A DNA stretch of 26,696 nt from Candidatus Pelagibacterales bacterium. Lineage in GTDB: Bacteria; Pseudomonadota; Alphaproteobacteria; TMED109. Made by a program: the position numbers and the translations under genes. Shown in pieces: positions 14,923 to 23,851 of the stretch. The stretch lies in the NCBI GenBank assembly GCA_002720535.1, contig PBIU01000007.1, forward strand, positions 1 through 26,696, in the 5' to 3' direction. Within the stretch, counting starts at the first letter, position 1. Every line of letters starts with the position of its first letter. The notes beneath the pieces are model-generated. The model made no database searches. It was not told where the DNA came from and saw nothing but the letters and a program-made list of their open reading frames with translations.

Positions 14923-16593
14923 TTATTTACGAAATTCACTTAAATGTATAATTTTCGCTGAAGGAGAAATAGTTAATGATTGTTTTTTTTCTTCATAACC
15001 TAGTTTTGCCATAGCTTCACTATTACCATTTTTTTCTGACTGCTCCAGCCAATATAGACATCTCTCATTATTAATATCTACACCTTCCCCATTTTGAAAC
15101 ATGCACGCTAATGAATATTGAGCATCCGAATTATTTAATTTTGCTGCCTTCATATACCATTTAAAGGCTTTATGATAATCAATATCTATTCCTCCTGAAC
15201 CATAATAATATATTTCTCCAATATAAAATCCTGCAGATGCTTCTCCTAAATCTAATGCTCGCTCATAATACTTAATAGCTTTCTTTTTATTTATTTTCAC
15301 ACCTAATCCATCATCAAACATTACACCTAAATTATTTAATGCGAACCCATTATTTTGTTTTGCTGCACGGCCATACCAAAGTAATGATTTTGAATAATTT
15401 TTTTCTTCATAATATACATATCCTAATCTAGCCTGTGCTTCAGCTAAGCCTTGAGAAGAAGATTTTTTATACCATAAAATAGCTGTCTTATTATTAATTT
15501 TAACACCTTCTCCATACTCATACATGTGTCCTAAATTAAATTGTGCATATTTATTATTTTGCCTTGCAGCTTTTCTATACCAGTATAGAGCTTCTTTGGT
15601 GCTTTTTTTAATTCCCTTTCCTTTATCATATAATAGACCTAAATTAAATTGTGCCTCATTTATTCCTTGTTCTGCAGCTTTCGAATAATAATATAAAGCT
15701 TTTTTAAAGTCTTGTTTAACTCCTTCTCCTTCTCCATACATTACACCTAAATTATATTGCGCTTCTGCATATCCCTGATCAGCAGCCTTACTATACCATT
15801 TAATTGCTTCTTTTAAGTCCTGCTTAACTCCATCACCTTTATCAAACATAAGAGCTATATTATATTGTGCTAGTTCATGGCCCTGATCTGCTGCTTTTTT
15901 ATACGACTCTAAAGCTTTAGTCTTATCTTGCTTTATTCCTTCTCCCTCAAAGTAACTATGACCTAAACAATAATGACCCACCATATCATCTAGGTCAGAT
16001 GCCTTTAAAAACCATTTAAAAGCTTCCTTATCATTTTTCTTTACCCAAACACCTTTATCATAAATGAGTCCTATCATTGTTGTAGCTTCAGGGTGATTAC
16101 AATTTGCCGCCTTCTGATAAAAATCAAAGGCTTTATGATAATTTTCTTTTACGTATTCTCCGTTATGATACATAAAACCTAAATGATATAGCGCCATAGG
16201 CTCTCTTTTTTTTGCAGCTTTTAGAAAATATTTGTAAGCTTTAGATAGATCTATATCTGTCCCATGTCCCATATAATAACAATACCCTATTGTAGCTGTG
16301 GCTGATATATCTCCTTCCTTGTGAAAAATTAAACTCGTTTGAAAACCTAATTTTAGAGAAATTTCATAATGTTGATCAAAAAATTTATAAGCTATTTTAT
16401 CTTCTAGCTCATATATAATATCAGTAGTATCTATCACTCTTTTTTTTGACCATTGGTCATATATTGCAGATTCTTTTAAAAAATTTCTTTTATCTTCTGA
16501 TAAATCTTTACAAAAGAAACTATTTTCTAATAGCTTTTTTTCTTTGGATGATAATAAATTATCATATTTTCTTGCAAAAAGGTTTTTAATCAT
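14923..16593 (-). CDS. Cytosolic Sel1-repeat protein, about 12 repeats
   Basis: This 556-residue protein has no signal peptide. A unique N-terminal region of about 92 residues (starting MIKNLFARKYDNLL) is followed by about 12 nearly regular 36-residue Sel1 repeats (about 93-525) of the form A-x-x-x-L-G-x-x-Y-x-x-G-x-G-V-x-x-[DN]-x-x-x-A-x-x-W-Y-x-K-A-A, and a short tail. Repeats 4-7 are very alike, suggesting recent internal duplication. Sel1 solenoids are partner-binding scaffolds. Its location between the caspase operon and the defence locus, and a shared EcfG-like promoter upstream of the preceding gene (36 bases away), suggest an adaptor in a stress response. Its ribosome-binding site is AGGAAG, 5 bases from ATG. 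Confidence 0.88.
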   Translation of the reverse strand: MIKNLFARKYDNLLSSKEKKLLENSFFCKDLSEDKRNFLKESAIYDQWSKKRVIDTTDIIYELEDKIAYKFFDQHYEISLKLGFQTSLIFHKEGDISATATIGYCYYMGHGTDIDLSKAYKYFLKAAKKREPMALYHLGFMYHNGEYVKENYHKAFDFYQKAANCNHPEATTMIGLIYDKGVWVKKNDKEAFKWFLKASDLDDMVGHYCLGHSYFEGEGIKQDKTKALESYKKAADQGHELAQYNIALMFDKGDGVKQDLKEAIKWYSKAADQGYAEAQYNLGVMYGEGEGVKQDFKKALYYYSKAAEQGINEAQFNLGLLYDKGKGIKKSTKEALYWYRKAARQNNKYAQFNLGHMYEYGEGVKINNKTAILWYKKSSSQGLAEAQARLGYVYYEEKNYSKSLLWYGRAAKQNNGFALNNLGVMFDDGLGVKINKKKAIKYYERALDLGEASAGFYIGEIYYYGSGGIDIDYHKAFKWYMKAAKLNNSDAQYSLACMFQNGEGVDINNERCLYWLEQSEKNGNSEAMAKLGYEEKKQSLTISPSAKIIHLSEFRK

Positions 16594-16628
16594 AATTCTT
16601 CCTGTCTTATTAAATTAAAACTTAATAA

Positions 16629-16979
16629 TCACCATATAAATTCATTCCAATCGTAATCCTTATGGTACTCCGCATACCATTTAGAATCCTTTAGAGATCT
16701 GAAATTACGCCCACCTATTGGAGCGTCCTCTATATCATGTTTTGTATCAGGAGCATTCAAACTTGAAACTATTAACTGCTTTTCTACAAAATACTTTTCA
16801 ATTGTATTTGTTGCTTCATAATTTGAAAACATTACTCTCAGAAAATGAATTTCTTCTTCAGTTTTAGCTTTTTTAGGGTTGTTAAGAAGTTGCTCATAAT
16901 ATTCTATAATTTGAATTTCCTTTATAGAAAATTTTTTTAATTCACTTTTCTTCCAATCTTCAAGGTTAACTTTATTCAT
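16629..16979 (-). CDS. DUF413/MaoP-like small protein
   Basis: In this 116-residue protein, residues 15-68 follow the DUF413 pattern: FSIKEIQIIEYYEQLLNN...KTEEEIHFLRV...EATNTIEKYFVEKQ, a helix pair with a conserved T-E-E-E-x-x-F-L motif. The best known member, MaoP of enterobacteria, works in chromosome macrodomain organisation; other members are uncharacterised, and that role should not be transferred. The C-terminal third (PIGGRNFRSLKDSKW...EYHKDYDW) is unique. AAAGGAG lies 7 bases before the ATG, and a GGAAC-N17-CGTC promoter ends 32 bases upstream. It heads a two-gene unit with the Sel1 protein. Confidence 0.5.
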   Translation of the reverse strand: MNKVNLEDWKKSELKKFSIKEIQIIEYYEQLLNNPKKAKTEEEIHFLRVMFSNYEATNTIEKYFVEKQLIVSSLNAPDTKHDIEDAPIGGRNFRSLKDSKWYAEYHKDYDWNEFIW

Positions 16980-17011
16980 TATTTTCTCCTTTATTAGTTA
17001 TTTAAATAAAA

Positions 17012-17037
17012 GACGAAAATAATAATAAAAATGTTCC
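17012..17037 (-). promoter_or_regulatory. EcfG-like promoter GGAAC-N17-CGTC
   Basis: On the minus strand, GGAAC (17037-17033) and CGTC (17015-17012) are 17 bases apart, ending 32 bases before the start at 16979. Seventeen bases (17025-17041) are the exact reverse complement of 8882-8898, at the promoter of the repeat-protein gene. Confidence 0.68.
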
Positions 17038-17043
17038 TAAATA

Positions 17044-17850
17044 TTATTTATTTAGCCACATTTTGATTTTATCTCGGGCTAACAAACTTGGATATGTAGG
17101 CTTTTTACCTTTTTTTAAGCGTTTATTAATTCTATATTCTAATTCATCATAAATCTTATTAAGATTCTCTATATCATTCTGATCCTTAAAGTTTTTTGCA
17201 TTATCTAGCAAGTCTCTTGCTAATCCTTTTATATTAAAAGGTTTATTAGCACTTTCAGAAACATTGTTCACATGAGGACTAAATAATAATCTTCTTGAAG
17301 AATCATAAATCATAAAACTATTATTAGAACAATCAGAACAACAATATTGATTATATTTATTTGAAACTTCTATTTTTGTAGGGATTTTATCAGGAAATAT
17401 ATCTTTTTTTTCAATTATCATTTCTTGATTACAGGAATCATCATCACATATAAAGTAAAAATACTCATACCACACTTTTGATTTTTCAATAATTTCACGC
17501 TGTTCCAAAATAATTTTTCTTAATAAAAATTCTAGAGATACATTCCACTCATTGGAGATCAAAACAATAAACTCATTTTCTTTTTCATGAAAAATATTAT
17601 CTACAGCGATTAATTTTGTTAAATGATTTATACATTCTTCTCTTTCATATTTTTTATTTATATCTTTTATTAAAGAACTTAAAAATTTATTATTATTGAT
17701 ATTGTCATACAACTCTTTTAGAAAAAAAGCATATTTACTATCATCTATATCTATGGATAATTCTTTTAAGAGATATTTTTTTTCATTAGGATGAATTATT
17801 CCATCAATTGCAGCTACAGAAATTAATATTTTATCAATATTATTATCCAT
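17044..17850 (-). CDS. TerB-like protein with a cysteine-rich middle segment
   Basis: In this 268-residue protein, residues 5-110 have the duplicated helix pattern of TerB/TerB-like domains: SVAAIDGIIHPNEKKYLLKEL and LTKLIAVDNIFHEKENEFI, each with the acidic D-G/D-N...E signature. A middle segment has cysteines in CDDDSCNQE and CCSDCSN that could form a zinc ribbon. The C-terminal region is helical and basic. TerB-like domains are frequently fused to or placed beside defence and stress proteins, where they are thought to sense metals or tether complexes near the membrane; that is family knowledge, not shown here. The gene starts 3 bases after the AIPR stop, so it is co-translated with AIPR and belongs to the defence locus. 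Confidence 0.65.
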   Translation of the reverse strand: MDNNIDKILISVAAIDGIIHPNEKKYLLKELSIDIDDSKYAFFLKELYDNINNNKFLSSLIKDINKKYEREECINHLTKLIAVDNIFHEKENEFIVLISNEWNVSLEFLLRKIILEQREIIEKSKVWYEYFYFICDDDSCNQEMIIEKKDIFPDKIPTKIEVSNKYNQYCCSDCSNNSFMIYDSSRRLLFSPHVNNVSESANKPFNIKGLARDLLDNAKNFKDQNDIENLNKIYDELEYRINKRLKKGKKPTYPSLLARDKIKMWLNK

Positions 17851-17853
17851 AAT

Positions 17854-20001
17854 TTAAATTTCTAAACCTTTCTTCTTGCAGTCATTAACTAATTTTAGCA
17901 TTTCTACACTTTGGAAGTCTTTAGGTATTTTCCCTAACTTAGTAGCAAATATTAAATTATTAATTTTGGGCGTCATTAGCTTATTAGCAACAGCAAATCT
18001 TGTTATTTCATCCCACATGACTTTATTTATTTTCATAATTTCTATTTGTGCATTAATTGTATTGTCAATTTTTTGATTATTAATAGCTTCCCGATGAATT
18101 GCTTTTTTTTCTTCACTGCCTAACGTAATAGAATTTATTAAACTCTCATTTATATCAATTTTTAAATTTTTTATGCCTGAAATTTTTTCTTTATCTCCGG
18201 TCCAACAATAAACTCTCTTTCCATATTGCGTTATATTATTCATAGGATCAGTTCTCAATAACTCATCATTAACATTTTTACTAATTATATTTATTACATC
18301 ACTAAATTGCTCACTAATACTTTGATTTAACCAAACTTTATTAAAATCTATATCTAGCTTCTTACTTTTCAAAAACTCACTTAGCCAACTAATAGTATAA
18401 TTTAAAACTACAGATTTTAACCCTCCCTTAGTATTGAAAGAAGAATTATGAATTAATTTGTCTGATGATTGAAAAATAATAGCTTTAGCAATAGCTTCCT
18501 TAAACCATAGTTCATTATATTTAACGTCTTGAGTTTTCCATTTATCTGCTATATCTGTTTGAAAATATCCTATATATTTTGCTGGCCCCGAACATACTAT
18601 ATGAGGCTGTCTATCAAATGATACTAAATATTTTGCTAAATCTATTTTCTTTATAAGCTGACTTTTAGGGTATTCCATTAAAAATTTCTTTTTAGCTGCT
18701 TCTGTCTTATATGCAGTGCCATCTGTATATTGTCCTCTAGCCCTTTCATAGAACCATTTAGTTGAGATAAATTCTCCCTCTTTAGGAGGAGCAGATAAAC
18801 GCCTAGAAAAATCTTGAATTCTTCTATGAAAAGGATGATTAGAATAAAAATCAGCAGCATTTACTTTATTTTGAGTATTAGCATATAAAGAAATATTTTT
18901 AATAGTTTCATCCATGATATCTGACTTAACTAGAGACAACTTTACTTGAACAAAAGCTTTTTTTAAGTCTGCTTTTTTAAGTACTTTATTTTTATTACCA
19001 CTTTCAAATAAATTGAGGCCTACCTCTCTTGCATATAATGTTGAAGCTGTTGTTTGTCCTCCATTTACTATTTGCAAATCTTTTATTTTCTTAATTTTTG
19101 AAACACCCTTTTTATCTTTCTCCATAATAATATCCGATGCCACTGCAGTAATTCCATTATTATAAGCAAAAAACATTTCTGGCTTTTCAATTAATGTAGT
19201 TATAATTCCCTTATTAACTCCTCCTGTAGCTTTTAAAAAGCTTCTTACATTTTGTTCTAAAAGCCTTCCTTTATATTCTGAATATATATTAGCCAATAAT
19301 TCACATGGGAAAACTAATAGAAGTGAACTGTAATTTTCAGAGCCTGACTCACCATCTATATAAGTACCAGCGTCTAAATATGAAAGTGAAGGAAAACCCA
19401 TATCTTTGATATCTATTTCTATGTCATCAAAACCTTTTTTTGAATTAATCATTCTATAGTATTGCGACATATCTAAGACGCTATAGGTGCATAAAATATT
19501 GTTTATTGATTTATTATCTATTCTATTTAAACGTGAAGCTAATCTTGCATTAGAGAACAGATAAAACCTTATCTTATTAATTTTCTTATGCTTATATTTT
19601 TCTTGAATAAAATAAGCTAATTGAAAACCATCTGATGTTTCCTCTAAATCTTCTAAAAAGTTTTCATCTAACGATTTAATTACAAAATTTTCTGCTCTTT
19701 TAAAAAAGCTTTTTATAGTATCTGTATTTAAAGTATCTAAACTTAAATTTGTCCTATAATCACATATTGCAATAGTTAGCTCACATAATTCTTCATCATA
19801 AGAATAACCATCAACTTGTAAGCCTTTAGAGATAAAAGGTGCGTAATCTAAATTATCAATATGACCAAACTCTGATGCAACCTCTTCAAATAAGGCAAAC
19901 ATTGTTGCTGCTTTAAAGTCTTCTTCTGCATGAGACTTAAGATCTAAATCTTCTATAAACTCTTTGTAACAATTTTCTAATTCGTCTAATTCTTTTTTCA
20001 T
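17854..20001 (-). CDS. AIPR family protein (abortive infection phage resistance)
   Basis: This 715-residue protein has an N-terminal region (about 30-110, with GLQVDGYSYDEELCELTIAICDY) typical of AIPR proteins and often interpreted as a degenerate nuclease-like fold. The diagnostic AIPR block follows at about 238-320: IYSEYKGRLLEQNVRSFL, GVNKGI, MFFAYNNGITA and DLQIVNGGQTTAS. The C-terminal half is helical. AIPR proteins accompany Z1 ATPases, nucleases and methyltransferases in predicted phage-defence loci; the biochemical activity is not settled. AAGGA 9 bases upstream supports the start, and an EcfG-like variant promoter ends 33 bases upstream. The TerB-like gene follows after 3 bases. Confidence 0.88.
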   Translation of the reverse strand: MKKELDELENCYKEFIEDLDLKSHAEEDFKAATMFALFEEVASEFGHIDNLDYAPFISKGLQVDGYSYDEELCELTIAICDYRTNLSLDTLNTDTIKSFFKRAENFVIKSLDENFLEDLEETSDGFQLAYFIQEKYKHKKINKIRFYLFSNARLASRLNRIDNKSINNILCTYSVLDMSQYYRMINSKKGFDDIEIDIKDMGFPSLSYLDAGTYIDGESGSENYSSLLLVFPCELLANIYSEYKGRLLEQNVRSFLKATGGVNKGIITTLIEKPEMFFAYNNGITAVASDIIMEKDKKGVSKIKKIKDLQIVNGGQTTASTLYAREVGLNLFESGNKNKVLKKADLKKAFVQVKLSLVKSDIMDETIKNISLYANTQNKVNAADFYSNHPFHRRIQDFSRRLSAPPKEGEFISTKWFYERARGQYTDGTAYKTEAAKKKFLMEYPKSQLIKKIDLAKYLVSFDRQPHIVCSGPAKYIGYFQTDIADKWKTQDVKYNELWFKEAIAKAIIFQSSDKLIHNSSFNTKGGLKSVVLNYTISWLSEFLKSKKLDIDFNKVWLNQSISEQFSDVINIISKNVNDELLRTDPMNNITQYGKRVYCWTGDKEKISGIKNLKIDINESLINSITLGSEEKKAIHREAINNQKIDNTINAQIEIMKINKVMWDEITRFAVANKLMTPKINNLIFATKLGKIPKDFQSVEMLKLVNDCKKKGLEI

Positions 20002-20034
20002 TTTTTTTTCCTTATTAATATTCTGTAAATACCA

Positions 20035-20059
20035 AACGAAAAATTCATACTTTTGTTAC
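20035..20059 (-). promoter_or_regulatory. EcfG-like promoter variant GTAAC-N16-CGTT
   Basis: On the minus strand, GTAAC (20059-20055; one mismatch to GGAAC) and CGTT (20038-20035) are 16 bases apart, ending 33 bases before the AIPR start. The spacing to the start codon matches the other five elements. Confidence 0.55.
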
Positions 20060-20076
20060 TTTTATATTAAAAAAAC

Positions 20077-21078
20077 TTATGCTTTATCCTCTAAAATATA
20101 AAAATCCTCTTTATTGATTTCCCATTTATCTAATGAATTTATATCCAAAACATAAGACGCTGATACTACTAATGTAGGAATATTTTTCTTTACTAATTTG
20201 GGAAAGTCATCATCTATAATAAAGAATTTTCTCTTAAAGAGACTATATCTTTCTCTATTATATAATTCGTTATCTACATATCCAGCCTCAAAAATAATAC
20301 TCTCGAATAGATCTAAATTATTTAAATCTTCACTAAGTATATTTCTTATATTATTAATAATTTCCTGAAGAGAAATTATATCTTTATCATTATTATCCTC
20401 CTCTTTATTAGGAGAAAGAATTTGATGAATTAAATATATTTTTCCAGATTCATTATTCAATTGCTCTAATGAGGAAATCTTAATTTTATGGTCAGAAGAA
20501 CTTAATTGAGTTTTTACTTCATAAAGATTGCTATTAAAGGCAAAATCTTGTTCTCCCTCTAGAGGCCCCTGCCAAGTTTGTAAACCTTCTTTAAAAGATA
20601 ATTCATTAAACATTATATCTTTTAAAAATAATAATTCTCCAATTAATCCTATTTGCTGCTCTTTTGTTAAGGTTTTAGAAATAGATTTTCTAAAAATATC
20701 TTGCCAGCGCGTTAATCTTTTTATTATTACGCCTATTGTTGCTTTAGAGTCATCTCTCGTTATTACATCTGTTGCTTTCAATATATCTTTACAAATAATT
20801 CTAAATATATCTCTGTTACCTGGGTCTTTTAGAACTATTAATAACTGCGTAGTATCTTTTAGTTGTTGTTGAGATATTTCAAAGCCTTCAAATTTAGGAA
20901 GAGTTTTATTATTTTCTATTTTGTTTCCTTCATATAGAAAACAATAAGATTTTTGAAAATTTATAGCCCAAAAAAAATTCTGTGGATGCATTATAGAAGA
21001 TGCTCTAATTTTATTTAATTTATCTTTAAATTCTTGAAAATTCTTTTCTATATCTTCCCATGGATTTATATCACTCAT
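20077..21078 (-). CDS. DUF4420 PD-(D/E)XK nuclease-motif protein
   Basis: This 333-residue protein has the expected order of a DUF4420-type restriction-endonuclease fold: Glu148 in GLIGELLFLKD, the WQGPLEGEQDF segment with Asp178, and Glu187-Val-Lys189 in YEVKT. These form the metal-binding core of the PD-(D/E)XK fold, so nuclease activity is likely retained. It is the presumed DNA-cutting subunit of the GHKL-Z1 system, in the cytoplasm. GAGGAG lies 6 bases before the ATG, within the end of the Z1 gene, which it overlaps by 8 bases, so translation is coupled. Confidence 0.85.
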   Translation of the reverse strand: MSDINPWEDIEKNFQEFKDKLNKIRASSIMHPQNFFWAINFQKSYCFLYEGNKIENNKTLPKFEGFEISQQQLKDTTQLLIVLKDPGNRDIFRIICKDILKATDVITRDDSKATIGVIIKRLTRWQDIFRKSISKTLTKEQQIGLIGELLFLKDIMFNELSFKEGLQTWQGPLEGEQDFAFNSNLYEVKTQLSSSDHKIKISSLEQLNNESGKIYLIHQILSPNKEEDNNDKDIISLQEIINNIRNILSEDLNNLDLFESIIFEAGYVDNELYNRERYSLFKRKFFIIDDDFPKLVKKNIPTLVVSASYVLDINSLDKWEINKEDFYILEDKA

Positions 21079-23851
21079 TAACTAACTCCTCATCATTTTC
21101 ATCAATCTCATTTATTTCTAATGCTAGTTCTTGTTGATAATAAGTTTGATTTACCGCGTAAGACTTAAAAACAGGTTTTATACTGTTTGCATTACGTTTG
21201 GGAAAATGAATACCAATTGTAACAAAATTATTTGAAAATACTGGTTTTGGTTTATTTTGAGAGCTTCCTTTATACTTACTAGTCCCTGTACATTTCATTA
21301 CGTGGATTATAAGTAACGGTTTTTCCCTTTCTTCTCCGTCACATAGACCTATAAATTTATCATCTGCTGACTCTACTTGCCTATTTTCAGACGGTGAGTA
21401 AATATTAGTAGTTGTATCTACTCCTCCTGCACTTCTTGTTCGGACAGGAAAATTTTGATTTTTAATAATATCTTTCTCAAAGTATTTCGCTGTTTTAGTT
21501 TTATTTTGTGTAATAGGTAAAAATATATCCCAATTTTTAAGCTCTTCTTTTCTATCATATATATATTCATAAATAGTAGATTTATTACCTTCTGATCTGA
21601 ATTCTCTAAAATGTACATTACCTGGAGCATATATAAAATCATCAATTAAAGATAGAACATCTTTTATAGAAACATCAGTCCAAAAATATGGTTTTTTATT
21701 GTCTATATCTTGAGTTATATATTTATTTCCAATTTTGCTAATAAAAGCTTTAATAGTATTTCGGTTATTATCATTTGTTTTTTGAGTATTAATAATTTTA
21801 TCTACTTGAATACGTTGACCACTAAAATCTAAAGCAAAGTTTATTTTTCGAGAAGTTCTCATCTTATTTGCTGCAGTAATTCTTAAAACTCCGGGATGAT
21901 CTCTTACTTTTAAACCAAAATCTTTTGGCGTACGCTTTTGTTCACTCATATCTTTGATAGAATCTACCAACTCAATTACATCTGCTGTAATATCTGTATA
22001 ATAATTAATAGATTTCTCAGGTAGATATAATTTACAGAACTCACCATATCCATCTCGATATCCAAACCACCTTCCCATTTGCATTACAATATCAAATGCC
22101 GAAGAATTTCTTAAAACATATGATACAGTTAGGCCCTCTAATGTAAGGCCTCGAGATAAAGCAATACCTCCTATAGCTATAACATGAAGTCCCATTTCTT
22201 TTTTATCATCAGGGTATTTTAATGGACTACTTCTCATATTTACTGTTTGTACTTCAATAGTACTCACTGCATCAAATAACTTATTCTTTATGTTATCCCA
22301 TGTAATAATCCTATTTTCTTCAACTATATTTTTTTTTATACCACCTCTTGTAAGTGAAAACTTATCATTAAATAAATCATAAAAACTTTTAATTATATAA
22401 TGGTCTTGTTCAGAATTCTCTAGCCCACTATTGACTTGAAGAGCTTTCTTTAATTCCTGTAAATAAGGGTAAACATAGTTATGGACTTCTTCCTGCATAA
22501 AATTAAATCGAGAAACATTAATCATCATAGTACAATTTTTATTTTCTTTACCCTTTAATATAAATATTGCTCTCGTAATTATAAAAGATCTAACCGCTTC
22601 CTCTAATGAGGGTGGTATTCCTTTTAAAGGTTCTCTATTTTTATGTTCCATTGGAATAATATCTTGATAATCATCTATTTCCACTAAGTGATCTTTATGT
22701 GTAGCTAACCTCTCTTCTCCAAATATTTGTTGGGGACCTATATAATTATTGGGAGGATCCAAAGCATATATATAGTCTTTTGGGAATAAATCATTTCCTT
22801 TTCCTTCTATATAACTATCAGGATCTATAAAAATATTAGCAAAAGGAGTTGCTGTATAACCTAAATATGAAGATTTAGAAAAACACATAAGTATGTCTCT
22901 TATACCTTCATTTATTCGTGTAGTTTCTGAATTATCTTTTTTTGTATTAATAGAGGCATTATCTGCCTCATCGTCAATAACTAAAAGTGAGGACCTTCTC
23001 CTTACTTCCATTTCGTCATTATTAAAAAATGTAACAAGATTCTTTAAAGTATTTGTATTTTTTTTAACTACAAAGATTATAGGCTCTTTAATAGAAGAAA
23101 GAGAGGTGTTTATATTTGCCTTATTAAGTGAAAAATCATCTTTTACATTAGTGAGAGTAATAGGAACTCTTTTATTATTGATGTTTCCCACACATTTTCT
23201 TCGTTCTGCTCCCAGGGAGGAAGTGTCTCTACCTACAAAATAGCAATCAATTCTTTGTTGGGTCTGAGAGCGCAAAGAATTAGTTATACCTGCAAGTAGT
23301 ACAATTACTTTGTATCCAACATCCGCAGCTTTAGCTATTACTGCAGAATAATTTAGAGTTTTACCACTTTGGACTGATCCTAAAACCATTCCTGTGCGAG
23401 GCCATATTCCATCAATATTTGGGTTTCCAACTAAATCTATAATTTTATCAGTATCCTCGTCTAAAGTCGACACAACCCCTGGTGTAATCTCATCTCCTTT
23501 TAAAAGGAAAGATCTCAGTCTATCCCAATAATAAAATTCATTTTTACTATCGGTTTTAAAACTTTTAAGCCATTCTTTATGGTTTTTTTCTACTACTGCA
23601 TTTCCAGTATTTTGTTCAATAACATATGTAGCTTCTATATATTTCGCGATATTTTCTAAACCCTCAGAAGATATATTATATATACCAACATTTTTATTTA
23701 TAGATTCTCTTATAGTTTGAGAACTTCTAACTAATAATTTTTGAATATTATCCTCACATAATAAAATAATATTCTCTGCCTGTTCTACAACTAAACTTGA
23801 ATGTTTATTTTTATCTTTGAGATAATTCAATATTTCTTCTTTAAAGGACAT
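21071..23851 (-). CDS. Z1 domain helicase-like ATPase
   Basis: This 926-residue protein has superfamily-2-like ATPase motifs in order: Walker A GSVQSGKT (158-165), Walker B VIDDEAD (291-297), a motif III equivalent GYTATPFAN (331-339), a motif V-like GGIALSRGLTLEGL (561-574) and motif VI QMGRWFGYRDGY (591-602). The RGLTLEGL...QMGRWFGYR stretch is diagnostic of the Z1 domain. It is predicted to translocate on or remodel DNA for the nuclease, together with the GHKL ATPase. It overlaps the upstream GHKL gene by 11 bases and the downstream nuclease gene by 8, forming a tight three-gene operon. AGAGGA lies 10 bases before the ATG. Confidence 0.92.
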   Translation of the reverse strand: MSFKEEILNYLKDKNKHSSLVVEQAENIILLCEDNIQKLLVRSSQTIRESINKNVGIYNISSEGLENIAKYIEATYVIEQNTGNAVVEKNHKEWLKSFKTDSKNEFYYWDRLRSFLLKGDEITPGVVSTLDEDTDKIIDLVGNPNIDGIWPRTGMVLGSVQSGKTLNYSAVIAKAADVGYKVIVLLAGITNSLRSQTQQRIDCYFVGRDTSSLGAERRKCVGNINNKRVPITLTNVKDDFSLNKANINTSLSSIKEPIIFVVKKNTNTLKNLVTFFNNDEMEVRRRSSLLVIDDEADNASINTKKDNSETTRINEGIRDILMCFSKSSYLGYTATPFANIFIDPDSYIEGKGNDLFPKDYIYALDPPNNYIGPQQIFGEERLATHKDHLVEIDDYQDIIPMEHKNREPLKGIPPSLEEAVRSFIITRAIFILKGKENKNCTMMINVSRFNFMQEEVHNYVYPYLQELKKALQVNSGLENSEQDHYIIKSFYDLFNDKFSLTRGGIKKNIVEENRIITWDNIKNKLFDAVSTIEVQTVNMRSSPLKYPDDKKEMGLHVIAIGGIALSRGLTLEGLTVSYVLRNSSAFDIVMQMGRWFGYRDGYGEFCKLYLPEKSINYYTDITADVIELVDSIKDMSEQKRTPKDFGLKVRDHPGVLRITAANKMRTSRKINFALDFSGQRIQVDKIINTQKTNDNNRNTIKAFISKIGNKYITQDIDNKKPYFWTDVSIKDVLSLIDDFIYAPGNVHFREFRSEGNKSTIYEYIYDRKEELKNWDIFLPITQNKTKTAKYFEKDIIKNQNFPVRTRSAGGVDTTTNIYSPSENRQVESADDKFIGLCDGEEREKPLLIIHVMKCTGTSKYKGSSQNKPKPVFSNNFVTIGIHFPKRNANSIKPVFKSYAVNQTYYQQELALEINEIDENDEELVNE

